Source: Actinomycetes bacterium
GTDB taxonomy: Bacteria > Actinomycetota > Actinomycetes > Mycobacteriales > Micromonosporaceae
NCBI GenBank assembly: GCA_021793335.1
Contig: JAJYSW010000066.1
Location: forward strand, 1 to 13,964
Reading direction: 5' to 3'
Length of the DNA stretch: 13,964 nt
Below the pieces are notes generated by a model, which was given only the letters and a program-made list of their open reading frames with translations, did no database searches and was not told the DNA's origin. The translations under genes and the position numbers were made by a program. Shown piece by piece: positions 7,437-13,677 of this stretch (position 1 is the first letter of the stretch; each line of letters opens with the position of its first letter).

Positions 7437-8453
7437 GTGAGCGTCAAGATCGCCGACACGGTCGAGCAGTCCGACAGCCCCGTCAAAGTGGTGTTCATCG
7501 GAGGACTGGGCCGCAGCGGCACGACGCTCCTGGAACGGCTCCTGGGGCAGCTGCCGGGCGTGATGCCGCTGGGCGAGATCACCCATCTGTGGGAACGTGA
7601 TCTGCTCGGCAACGAGATGTGCGCCTGCGGCGCGACGTTCTCGTACTGCGAGTTCTGGCAGCGGGTCGGCGCGGCCGCCTTCGGGTCGTGGGAAGCAGTG
7701 GACGTGGCCCGGCTGAACGCGCTCAAGGCCACCGTGGACCGCACAAGGCACATTCCCGCACTCGCCGCGAAGAAACTCGCCCCCGCCCAGCACCAACTGG
7801 TCCGCGAGTACGTCTCCCATTTCGAGCGGGTCTACCGAGCCGCCGCGGCCGACACGAACGCCCGCGTCATCGTGGACTCCTCCAAGCACGCCTCGCTGGC
7901 CTACTGTCTGCGCTGGTCGCCGAACATCGACCTGCGGGTGCTGCACGTCGTGCGCGACTCCCGCGGCGTGGCCTATTCCTGGACGAAGCAGGTGCGGCGA
8001 CCGGAGTCGCCCACCGGCGACCAGATGACCCGCTACTCCCCCGCCAAGGCCGCGATGCTGTGGAACGCGCAGAACGCCGCGTTCAGCCTGCTGGCCAGAC
8101 GCGGCGTCCCGGTACGGCGAGTACGGTACGAGCGGCTCATCCAGCGGCCCCGCAAAGTCATCGCCTCACTGGCCCGCTTCTGCGGGCTCGACCTGAGCGA
8201 GCCGGACCTCAACTTCATCGGCGAAGGTTGGGCCGATCTCGGCCCGAGCCATTCCGCGGCCGGGAACCCGATGCGCTTCACGGTGGGGCGCATTCCCATT
8301 CGACCTGACGAGGCGTGGGCCGAGGACATGGCCCACGGCACCCGCCGAATGGTATCGACGCTGACGCGGCCGCTGCTGGGCCGTTACGGCTACCTCGCCG
8401 AGGGGGAACGGGCGGTCGAGGAGCTGCGGACGGAGGCGACCGCGAATGAGTGA
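7437..8453 (+). CDS. Second sulfotransferase family protein with Cys-rich N-terminal segment
   Basis: GTG 7437 is selected because an AGAGG ribosome site ends five bases upstream; the frame is open further upstream into the divergent intergenic region. The 338-residue protein has the 5'-phosphosulfate loop G-L-G-R-S-G-T-T-L (residues 23-31), V-D-S-S-K150 and V-V-R173-D-S-R-G-V-A-Y-S181, the two PAPS-binding signatures. It differs clearly from the other sulfotransferase in this window. It carries a C62-A-C64-G...C71-E-F-W segment, which I recall from a branch of actinobacterial and cyanobacterial sulfotransferases. It probably sulfates another position of the same surface polymer or a glycolipid. 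Its end overlaps the GT2 gene by 8 bp, so the two are coupled. Family sure; acceptor unknown. Confidence 0.85.
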   Translation: MSVKIADTVEQSDSPVKVVFIGGLGRSGTTLLERLLGQLPGVMPLGEITHLWERDLLGNEMCACGATFSYCEFWQRVGAAAFGSWEAVDVARLNALKATVDRTRHIPALAAKKLAPAQHQLVREYVSHFERVYRAAAADTNARVIVDSSKHASLAYCLRWSPNIDLRVLHVVRDSRGVAYSWTKQVRRPESPTGDQMTRYSPAKAAMLWNAQNAAFSLLARRGVPVRRVRYERLIQRPRKVIASLARFCGLDLSEPDLNFIGEGWADLGPSHSAAGNPMRFTVGRIPIRPDEAWAEDMAHGTRRMVSTLTRPLLGRYGYLAEGERAVEELRTEATANE

Positions 8454-9351
8454 CTGGCCTTCGGTCGGGGTGGTCGTCCCGACGCACGACCGGCCGCGGC
8501 AGGTGCGCGCGGCACTGCGTTCGGTGCTGACCCAGTTCTACCCTGGACGGATCGAGGCGATCGTCGTCTTCGACCGCACCAAGCCCGACGAGAGCCTCGC
8601 CGTCGACGGCGAACGGCCGGTCCGGGTCCTCAAGAACCAGCGCACTCCCGGACTGGCCGGGGCCCGCAACACCGGGATCGCCGCGCTGGACACCGAGCTC
8701 GTGGCCTTCCTCGACGACGACGACGAATGGCTCCCGGGCAAGCTGCCCGCACAGGTCGCCGCGCTGGGCACCGAGGCGGAGATGTGCACGACCGCGATCG
8801 AAGTCGACTACCGGGGCAGACGCAACACGCGCCTGGCCGAGCGGACGTCGGTGCGACACGCGGATCTGCTCAGGTCCCGGATGATGATGCTGCACTCCTC
8901 CACGTTCGTCTTCCGGCGATCGGCACTCATGGGCGGTCTGGGGATGGTCGCGGAGGACGCGCCGGGCAGCCAGAACGAGGACTGGGACATGCTGCTGCGG
9001 GCGGCCAGGCGTCGCCCGATCGCGCATGTCGACACGCCGTTCGCACTCGTCCACTGGGCCGGATCGCATTTCGAGAGCCGTTGGGACACCAAGATCTCAT
9101 CGCTTCGGTGGCTCCTGGACCGGCACCCGGAGATCCACGGCAGCCCTGAGGGCGCGGCCCGCGTCTACGGCCAGATCGCCTGCTGGCACGCCGCGATCGG
9201 CGACCGCAGGCAGGCACTGCACTGGGCGCTCAAGGCCACGAGGTCGAACCCGGGCGAGCCACGCGCTGCCGTCGCGGCCGTGGCGGCCGCCGGAATCGTC
9301 GGCGTCCCGACGGTGATGGCGGCGCTCCACCGCCACGGGCGCGGCATCTGA
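8446..9351 (+). CDS. Family 2 glycosyltransferase (GT-A fold)
   Basis: The 301-residue protein begins VGVVVPTHDRPRQVRAALRSVL, the nucleotide-sugar-binding start of GT2 enzymes. PGLAGARNTGI (68-78) and a run of four Asp in FLDDDDEW (D90-D93) give the metal-binding DxD. Q177-N-E-D-W-D at 177-181 is the usual catalytic ED region. It would transfer a sugar from a nucleotide donor to a lipid-linked or protein acceptor in the cytoplasm. The C-terminal ~90 residues (about 210-301) are helical and Ala/Arg-rich and resemble an HxxxG-type helical repeat seen after some GT2 domains; no clear transmembrane helix. ATG overlaps the sulfotransferase stop by 8 bp, so the sugar it adds may be the one sulfated. 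It ends the + strand polysaccharide block. Confidence 0.85.
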   Translation: MSDWPSVGVVVPTHDRPRQVRAALRSVLTQFYPGRIEAIVVFDRTKPDESLAVDGERPVRVLKNQRTPGLAGARNTGIAALDTELVAFLDDDDEWLPGKLPAQVAALGTEAEMCTTAIEVDYRGRRNTRLAERTSVRHADLLRSRMMMLHSSTFVFRRSALMGGLGMVAEDAPGSQNEDWDMLLRAARRRPIAHVDTPFALVHWAGSHFESRWDTKISSLRWLLDRHPEIHGSPEGAARVYGQIACWHAAIGDRRQALHWALKATRSNPGEPRAAVAAVAAAGIVGVPTVMAALHRHGRGI

Positions 9352-9540
9352 AGACGCTCAAGCGGCTTCCATGGCGCTCCGCTGCCGTCCTCGGGCTGGC
9401 CGGCGGGCGACCGCCTCCGCTCGAAGAGCACGGCGAAACGCGGGCGTGGCCGAGGCACCAAGTGCTTCCCCGGCCCCGGCGGAGCACCGCTCCACCTCTG
9501 CCCGACCGATCCGACAGCCATACCCCGCAAAGGAACAGAA

Positions 9541-9573
9541 CCCTTATTCACCGCTTATCAGTCCCTTAACGTC
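9541..9573 (+). promoter_or_regulatory. Three tandem 11-bp CTTA repeats (candidate response-regulator site A)
   Basis: The units are CCCTTATTCAC (9541-9551), CGCTTATCAGT (9552-9562) and CCCTTAACGTC (9563-9573). CTTA occupies positions 3-6 in each. An 11-bp direct-repeat spacing is the classic arrangement for OmpR/PhoB-family regulators, which bind as head-to-tail dimers. The last unit covers the place of the -35 box relative to the TACGTT at 9582. The same arrangement occurs at 13030-13062 beside the response-regulator gene, so I infer that this regulator binds both. A PhoP box is an alternative because TTCACC occurs in unit 1. Confidence 0.65.
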
Positions 9574-9581
9574 CGCGCGGA

Positions 9582-9587
9582 TACGTT
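9582..9587 (+). promoter_or_regulatory. Candidate -10 element (TACGTT) of the DUF4956-VTC operon
   Basis: TACGTT fits TAnnnT and begins 19 bp after the first base of the last CTTA unit. No TTGACA-like -35 is present, which is usual for promoters activated by OmpR-family regulators. Transcription would start near 9594, leaving a leader of about 60 nt with AGGAGG before the DUF4956 ATG. Confidence 0.4.
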
Positions 9588-9652
9588 CTTCCTCAGACCT
9601 GCCGAACACCCGGCTCAACGGCATTTCGACCACGCTCCCGAGGAGGAACCAC

Positions 9653-10258
9653 ATGAGTCTCGCGCTCGCCCTCGCCCTGCCCATCGACCTGTTCGCCATC
9701 GCAGTGCTGGCCTGCTGCATCTATTACCCACGCCACCGCCGCACCGACCTGGCGCTCGCCTATATCGCTCTCAACGTCGGCGTCTTCGCCGTCTCGGCAC
9801 TCATGCTCTCGCAAGAGATCGGCCTCGGACTCGCATTCGGCCTGTTCGGGGTCCTGTCGATCCTGCGGCTGCGCTCCGACCAGATCTCCCAGCGCGACGT
9901 CGGCTACTACTTCACGGCGCTGGCGCTGGGCCTGATCAACGGGATCGGCTCCTCCAAACCCATGGCGGCGATCACGCTGAGCGTCCTGCTCGTCGCCACC
10001 ATGTACACGGCCGACCATCCTCGACTGTCGAACCGGTCCAGGCACCGGATCGTCGTCCTCGACACCGTCCATCGCGACGAAACGGGGCTCCTCGCCGACC
10101 TGGAGCACCGGCTCGACGCGCGGATCCGCAAATTCGATGTCACCGGCACCGACTACGTGCGCGAGACCATGACCGTCGACGTGCGCTACCAGCCGCGGCC
10201 CGCGGCGGCAGTCCCCATGCCGGCCGACCGCACCGTGCCCCTGGGGCGGGCCCGATGA
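9653..10258 (+). CDS. DUF4956 integral membrane protein
   Basis: The protein is 201 residues from ATG 9653, which has AGGAGG six bases upstream. It has four or five hydrophobic segments (about 5-24, 33-52, 57-70, 86-99, 104-119), then a soluble C-terminal part (about 120-201). The segment GLFGVLSILRLRSDQISQRD (63-82) followed by VGYYFTALALGLINGIG is the recognisable core of the DUF4956 family, in which an Arg-rich 'SILR-R' turn is conserved. No biochemical function is established for the family to my knowledge, but its genes commonly sit next to VTC-domain genes, as here. The stop overlaps the VTC start (ATGA), so the two proteins are probably made together and may form one membrane complex. 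It is preceded by the triple CTTA repeat. Confidence 0.85.
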   Translation: MSLALALALPIDLFAIAVLACCIYYPRHRRTDLALAYIALNVGVFAVSALMLSQEIGLGLAFGLFGVLSILRLRSDQISQRDVGYYFTALALGLINGIGSSKPMAAITLSVLLVATMYTADHPRLSNRSRHRIVVLDTVHRDETGLLADLEHRLDARIRKFDVTGTDYVRETMTVDVRYQPRPAAAVPMPADRTVPLGRAR

Positions 10259-11031
10259 ACGCAGGACCGGACGTCTTCGCCCCGATCGACCTCGCGACCG
10301 TCGTGGACGCCGCGGGCCTGCAAACCCGCGTCGACTCCAAATATCTCCTCACGCCCGCCGTCTACCGGCGTTTCCGGGACCGCCTGGCCGGTACCGACGG
10401 CTGGGCATGCCTGGAGATCGACGGCCGCCGCCGATTCTCCTACGAAACGGTCTACTTCGACACTCCCGACCTGCTGACGTACCGCGAGCACCGGCAAGGC
10501 CGCAGACGCCGGTTCAAGGTCCGCACCCGAACCTATGCCGACTCCGGCGAATGCGCCTTCGAGGTCAAGACCAAGGGCTCACGCCAGGGCACCATCAAAC
10601 AGCGGCTGCCCTACCGCCCCGCCGATGCCGGACGCCTCACCGGAGAGGCCCTCGTCTTCCTGACCGAGACCCTCCGGAACGCCTACGGGCGGGACGTCCC
10701 ACCGGGCATGGCCGCACGCCTGCGCACCGACTACCGGCGCCACACGCTGGTGAACCTCGCCGAGACCGCCCGCGTCACCGTCGACGAAGACCTGAGCTGC
10801 GTCAGCGGGACCGGGACGGCCGCGGCACGGCGGATGTTCCTGGTGGAGGTCAAGGCGGCTCGGGCCGGCGGCCCGGCCGACCGGCTGCTGTGGGGGATGG
10901 GCGCGCGCCCGCTCTCGGTCAGCAAATACTGCCTGGCCGCCGCGGTGCTCTTCCCGTGGCTGCACGCGAACCCGTGGTCCCGCGCCCTCAAGGAATGGTT
11001 CGGTCCGGTGCGCCCAACTCCAGCCGGATGA
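10255..11031 (+). CDS. VTC-domain (polyphosphate polymerase-like) triphosphate tunnel protein
   Basis: The 258-residue protein shows the charged strands of the VTC/CYTH triphosphate tunnel fold in order: R25-V-D-S-K29-Y, Y67-F-D-T-P, R85-R-F-K88-V-R90-T-R92, F102-E-V-K105-T-K107, R156 with T-D-Y-R-R, V176-D-E-D, V197-E-V-K200 and S223-K224-Y. In yeast Vtc4 the same tunnel makes polyphosphate from ATP, and bacterial homologues are annotated as polyphosphate polymerase domain proteins. No transmembrane segment is evident, so membrane attachment would come through DUF4956. ATG overlaps the DUF4956 stop. The 3' end overlaps the convergent histidine-kinase gene by 44 bp. A CotH-like gene, often found with this pair, is not in the window. 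Fold assignment strong; polymerase activity inferred from family. Confidence 0.85.
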   Translation: MNAGPDVFAPIDLATVVDAAGLQTRVDSKYLLTPAVYRRFRDRLAGTDGWACLEIDGRRRFSYETVYFDTPDLLTYREHRQGRRRRFKVRTRTYADSGECAFEVKTKGSRQGTIKQRLPYRPADAGRLTGEALVFLTETLRNAYGRDVPPGMAARLRTDYRRHTLVNLAETARVTVDEDLSCVSGTGTAAARRMFLVEVKAARAGGPADRLLWGMGARPLSVSKYCLAAAVLFPWLHANPWSRALKEWFGPVRPTPAG

Positions 11032-12274
11032 GCGCGCCGCGGCCGCCCGGACCCTGCCCGAAGAAGATCTGTCCGCCCGAGGAGGCGGCCGCGCGGCGGG
11101 CGATGTCGAGGCCCAGGCCGGTCGAACCGCCGTCGCTGCGGCCGCGCTCGAACACCGCCGGGTTCGACAGTCCCGGCCCTTCGTCGACCACGTCGACCGC
11201 GGCCCCGCCGCCGTGGCGCGGCCCCAGCCGCACCTCGAAGGCCGTCCCATCGGGTGTGTGGGCGAAGACGTTCGCGAGCAGCGCGTCCATCGCCGCCGCC
11301 AGCTCCTCGTCCGAGAGCCGCACCGGTAGCGGCCCCGGAGCCAGGTGGGCGCGGCATTCGCGCTCGGTGTCCTCGGCCAGCGCCGACCAGAACTCGACCC
11401 GGTCGGCCACCACGGCCGCGGCGTCGCATTCGGCATCGGAGGGCCCGGGATTGCGGGCGTCGCGGATCGCGGCGTTGACGGCCCGTTCCACTTCGCCGAC
11501 GGCCTGGTCGACGGTCTCGCGCTCTGCGGGGTTCGCGAGCGTCTCGGCTTCGAGGCGGAGCACCGTCAGCGGGGTGCGCAGACGGTGCGAGAGGTCGGCG
11601 ACGCGTTCACGTTCGGCTTCGAGAAGTTCCCTGATGCGGTCGGCGAGCGTATTGAGTGCGGTGCCGACGCGGCGGAGCTCGGCCGGCCCCGAGACGCTCG
11701 CGCGGGCCTCCAGGTCGCCGCTCGCGAGCCGGTTCGACACGGCGGCCATGTCGGCCAGCGGCACCAGCAGCACACGCGCCAGGCGCGAGGCCAGGAGCAG
11801 CCCGAACCCCAGCAGGACCACGGCGATCGCACCGAGCAGCAGCAGCGAGCGGCCGAGCCCGGCCGTGAGCTGAGCGTCGGCCACGTAGGTCCGGATGACG
11901 ACGGTGCCCTCGGGGCGGCCCTCGACGCCGAAGAGGATCTCTCGGCCCGCTTCGGTCTCGGCGGTCAACGACTGGCCGGTGGCGGCCAGTTCGACGGCGG
12001 TCGAGCGGGGTGCGTCGGCGCCGATCACGGCACCGTCGGGCCAGAACACGGTGATCGGGTGATCCGAGGCGACGTTGAGGTTCGCGACCTGGGCCTCCAC
12101 CGTGGCCTTATCGGAGGTCACGATGAGCGAGGCGAGGCTCTGGGCGTCGCGTTGGGCGCCGTCGACGGCCCGTTCGGCGGTGGTGTTCCGCAGCAGGATC
12201 GCCAGCGGGACGGAGAACACCAGCAAGATGAGCGCGGCGGTGGCCGCGACCAGGAGTGTCAGTCGGGCCCTCAC
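10988..12274 (-). CDS. Sensor histidine kinase (HAMP, HisKA, HATPase)
   Basis: GTG 12274 overlaps the response-regulator stop (GTGA) and places a transmembrane helix at the N-terminus; longer in-frame starts would add an Arg-rich stretch read over the regulator gene. The 428-residue protein has helices at about 4-28 and 143-163 flanking an extracytoplasmic domain of ~115 residues, a HAMP linker (about 164-218), and the H-box D227-L-S-H230-R-L-R-T-P with phosphoacceptor His230. The ATPase domain has N335 in LLANVFAHTPDGT, D364-E-G-P-G-L and the G-box GGSTGLGLDIARR (382-394). It would autophosphorylate and pass the phosphate to the regulator encoded just upstream. The sensed signal is unknown; the extracytoplasmic domain resembles the short mixed alpha/beta sensors common in actinomycetes. 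It converges on the VTC gene. Confidence 0.9.
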   Translation of the reverse strand: MRARLTLLVAATAALILLVFSVPLAILLRNTTAERAVDGAQRDAQSLASLIVTSDKATVEAQVANLNVASDHPITVFWPDGAVIGADAPRSTAVELAATGQSLTAETEAGREILFGVEGRPEGTVVIRTYVADAQLTAGLGRSLLLLGAIAVVLLGFGLLLASRLARVLLVPLADMAAVSNRLASGDLEARASVSGPAELRRVGTALNTLADRIRELLEAERERVADLSHRLRTPLTVLRLEAETLANPAERETVDQAVGEVERAVNAAIRDARNPGPSDAECDAAAVVADRVEFWSALAEDTERECRAHLAPGPLPVRLSDEELAAAMDALLANVFAHTPDGTAFEVRLGPRHGGGAAVDVVDEGPGLSNPAVFERGRSDGGSTGLGLDIARRAAASSGGQIFFGQGPGGRGALIRLELGAPDRTIP

Positions 12275-12969
12275 GCGGGGTTCCCTTCCTGGGCGTCGAC
12301 GAGTTTGACGCCCACGCCGCGCACCGTGTGGAGGAAACGCGGGCGCTGCGCGGTCTCGCCGAGTTTGCGGCGCAGCCATGCGAGGTGCACGTCGACGGTC
12401 TTGTCGGCGCCGCCGAACGGCAGGTCCCACACGTCGGTGAGCAGCTGCCGTTTCGAGACGACCTCCCCGGAGCGGGCCGCCAGGTAGTGCAGTAGGTCGA
12501 ATTCCTTGGGGCTCAGTTCGAGCGCCCGGCCTTCGAGCGCCGCCGTGCGGCCTCTCGGGTCGATCCGCAGGCCCCCGACCACGGCGGTCTCGTCGATCGG
12601 GGCGGCGGTGCCGAGCCGTCGCAGGACCGCCTGGATGCGGGCGTCGAGCTGCCGGGCGGTGAACGGTTTGACCACGTAGTCGTCGGCTCCGACGCCGAGG
12701 ATGCGGACGATCTCGTTCTCGTCGTCGCGAGCGGTGGCGACGATCACCGGGACCTCGGAGACGCCGCGCAGCATCCGCAGCATCTCGCCGCCGTCGAGGT
12801 CGGGCAGACCGAGGTCGAGGACCACCAGGTCGGGCCGGTGGTCGACCGCGGCGCGCAGCCCGGTCATCGCGTCGGGAGCGGAGGCGACCTGGTGACCGAG
12901 ATCGCGCAGCGACCGCAGCAGGGCGGTGCGGACGCGCTCGTCGTCTTCGATCAGGAGCAGCTGAGCCAT
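12271..12969 (-). CDS. OmpR-family DNA-binding response regulator
   Basis: The 232-residue protein has a receiver domain (about 1-118) with acidic pair E8-D9-D10, phosphoacceptor D52 in VVLDLGLPD, the T/S switch at about T79 and K101 in VVKPF. A winged-helix domain (about 130-225) follows, with LELSPKEFDLLHYLAARSGEVV and the recognition-helix region KTVDVHLAWLRRKLGE, both typical of OmpR/PhoB regulators. It pairs with the histidine kinase whose GTG overlaps its stop. The ATG at 12969 has no ribosome site but lies seven bases after a TAGCAT element, so the mRNA may be leaderless. The triple 11-bp repeats at 9541 and 13030 are its likeliest targets. Its precise regulon name cannot be assigned. 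Confidence 0.92.
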   Translation of the reverse strand: MAQLLLIEDDERVRTALLRSLRDLGHQVASAPDAMTGLRAAVDHRPDLVVLDLGLPDLDGGEMLRMLRGVSEVPVIVATARDDENEIVRILGVGADDYVVKPFTARQLDARIQAVLRRLGTAAPIDETAVVGGLRIDPRGRTAALEGRALELSPKEFDLLHYLAARSGEVVSKRQLLTDVWDLPFGGADKTVDVHLAWLRRKLGETAQRPRFLHTVRGVGVKLVDAQEGNPA

Positions 12970-12976
12970 GACCGGA

Positions 12977-13006
12977 ATGCTATGCGGCGCCGGTGCGCCC
13001 GGTCCA
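12977..13006 (-). promoter_or_regulatory. Candidate promoter of the two-component operon (possibly leaderless)
   Basis: Read on the - strand, TGGACC (13006-13001) and TAGCAT (12982-12977) are separated by 18 bases and resemble -35 and -10 elements. The -10 ends seven bases before the ATG at 12969, so transcription would begin at or very near the start codon. This fits the absence of a ribosome site. An imperfect hairpin, CCACT-N7-AGTGG (13004-13020), overlaps the -35. Confidence 0.45.
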
Positions 13007-13029
13007 CTTTTGTGCAGTGGCCCCGGCTG

Positions 13030-13062
13030 GACTTAGACCACTCTTATCGCCCTCTTAACGTC
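13030..13062 (+). promoter_or_regulatory. Three tandem 11-bp CTTA repeats (candidate response-regulator site B)
   Basis: The units are GACTTAGACCA (13030-13040), CTCTTATCGCC (13041-13051) and CTCTTAACGTC (13052-13062), again with CTTA at positions 3-6. The third unit matches the third unit of site A at 10 of 11 positions. The site lies between the response-regulator gene and the divergent anchored-protein gene. It is oriented towards the latter, with CAAGCT at 13071-13076 at the same 19-bp offset as the -10 of site A. It could serve both autoregulation and activation of the small gene. Confidence 0.65.
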
Positions 13063-13082
13063 GGAGGGTGCAAGCTTGTCCC

Positions 13083-13589
13083 ATGCGAAAGAAATGGGTA
13101 GTGGCGGGCTGGGTGGTGGCGGCGGCGGTGGCCGTGGCCGCCGGGATCGGTGCGGTGGCGCTGGCGCAGGGCGGCTCGCTCGCTCCGCCGACCGAGCCGA
13201 TGTCCGAGGAGAGCGTGCAGGCGGCGTTGGAGGAGGAGCGGGCCTCCGCGAGCGGGGAGCCCTCGCCAGAGAGCTCGCCTCGCGAATCGTCCGGTGCGGA
13301 GGGCTCGGTCTCGCCCGCGCCGACCGGGCAGCTCGACGAGGTTCCCGACGCCGATGCCGACACCGGTGAGGAGATCTTCTCCGTCGACGGGGGCACCTTC
13401 CTGGCCCGGTGTTCGGGCGAGCAGGCCGAGCTGCTGTGGTGGGTGGCGGCGCAGGGCTGGCAGATCTCCTCGGTCGACCGAGAGCCCGACGACGAGGTCG
13501 AGATCGAATTCGAGAACGCGAACGACGACGAGATCGAGTACAACGTCGACTGCGTCGACGGGAAACCCCGCGTCACCGCCGAGGACTGA
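13083..13589 (+). CDS. Small membrane-anchored extracytoplasmic protein of unknown function
   Basis: The protein is 168 residues from ATG 13083. GTG 13068 is in frame but has no ribosome site. GGAGGG (13063-13068) is 14 bases before the ATG, too far to be ideal, so leaderless translation is possible. Residues 3-28 form a signal-anchor: KK, then a hydrophobic Ala/Val helix. Residues ~32-95 are a Ser/Glu/Pro/Asp-rich linker without structure. Residues ~96-165 form a small acidic domain with two cysteines, C110 and C157, likely joined in a disulfide, and a WW-containing strand LLWWVAAQGWQISSVDR. I recall similar secreted proteins beside two-component systems in actinomycetes, but know no function. 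It is divergent from the regulator and preceded by the triple CTTA repeat, so it is probably a target or accessory of that system. Confidence 0.75.
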   Translation: MRKKWVVAGWVVAAAVAVAAGIGAVALAQGGSLAPPTEPMSEESVQAALEEERASASGEPSPESSPRESSGAEGSVSPAPTGQLDEVPDADADTGEEIFSVDGGTFLARCSGEQAELLWWVAAQGWQISSVDREPDDEVEIEFENANDDEIEYNVDCVDGKPRVTAED

Positions 13590-13656
13590 GCGCGCTGTCG
13601 TCTCCGGAGTCTTTCCAGTGACGGTGCCGGAGCGATCGGCCTCGGCCGGTTCCGCC

Positions 13657-13677
13657 CTGGAGCCACGTCGGCTCCGG
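13657..13677. terminator. GC-rich hairpin between convergent genes
   Basis: GGAGCC (13659-13664) and GGCTCC (13670-13675) pair around the loop ACGTC; one G-T and one further G-C pair extend the stem to eight. It lies between the anchored-protein stop and the stop of the - strand PIN gene, so it could end transcription from both sides. There is no T-run, which is common for actinomycete terminators but makes the call uncertain. Confidence 0.45.

Larger units (their letters stand above)
9352..9652. other. Non-coding stretch between the polysaccharide block and the DUF4956 gene
   Basis: This 301-bp gap holds no convincing gene; open frames through it lack recognisable protein features. Near its left end are two short hairpins, GGCGG-GCGA-CCGCC (9402-9415) and GGAGC-ACC-GCTCC (9481-9493), which could end transcription of the GT2 gene but lack a T-run. 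Its right half holds the triple CTTA repeat, a candidate -10 and an untranslated leader described separately, with an AGGAGG ribosome site at 9641-9646. Confidence 0.6.

Noticed and set aside
9165..9551. Possible 128-residue - strand gene covering the 9352-9551 gap
   Set aside because: Half of it is antisense to the GT2 gene, it has no ribosome site at its start and no recognisable features.
9371..9652. N-terminal extension of the DUF4956 protein
   Set aside because: The frame is open but codes for an Arg/Pro/Ser-rich stretch across the operator and leader. The AGGAGG site and family-like N-terminus support ATG 9653.
12275..12430. N-terminal extension of the histidine kinase
   Set aside because: The added 52 residues are Arg-rich and read over the winged-helix codons of the regulator. 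GTG 12274 overlapping its stop is the natural coupled start.
11345..12487. 380-residue open frame on the + strand
   Set aside because: It is antisense to the histidine kinase and regulator, with low-complexity Gly/Arg/Asp composition and no recognisable motif.
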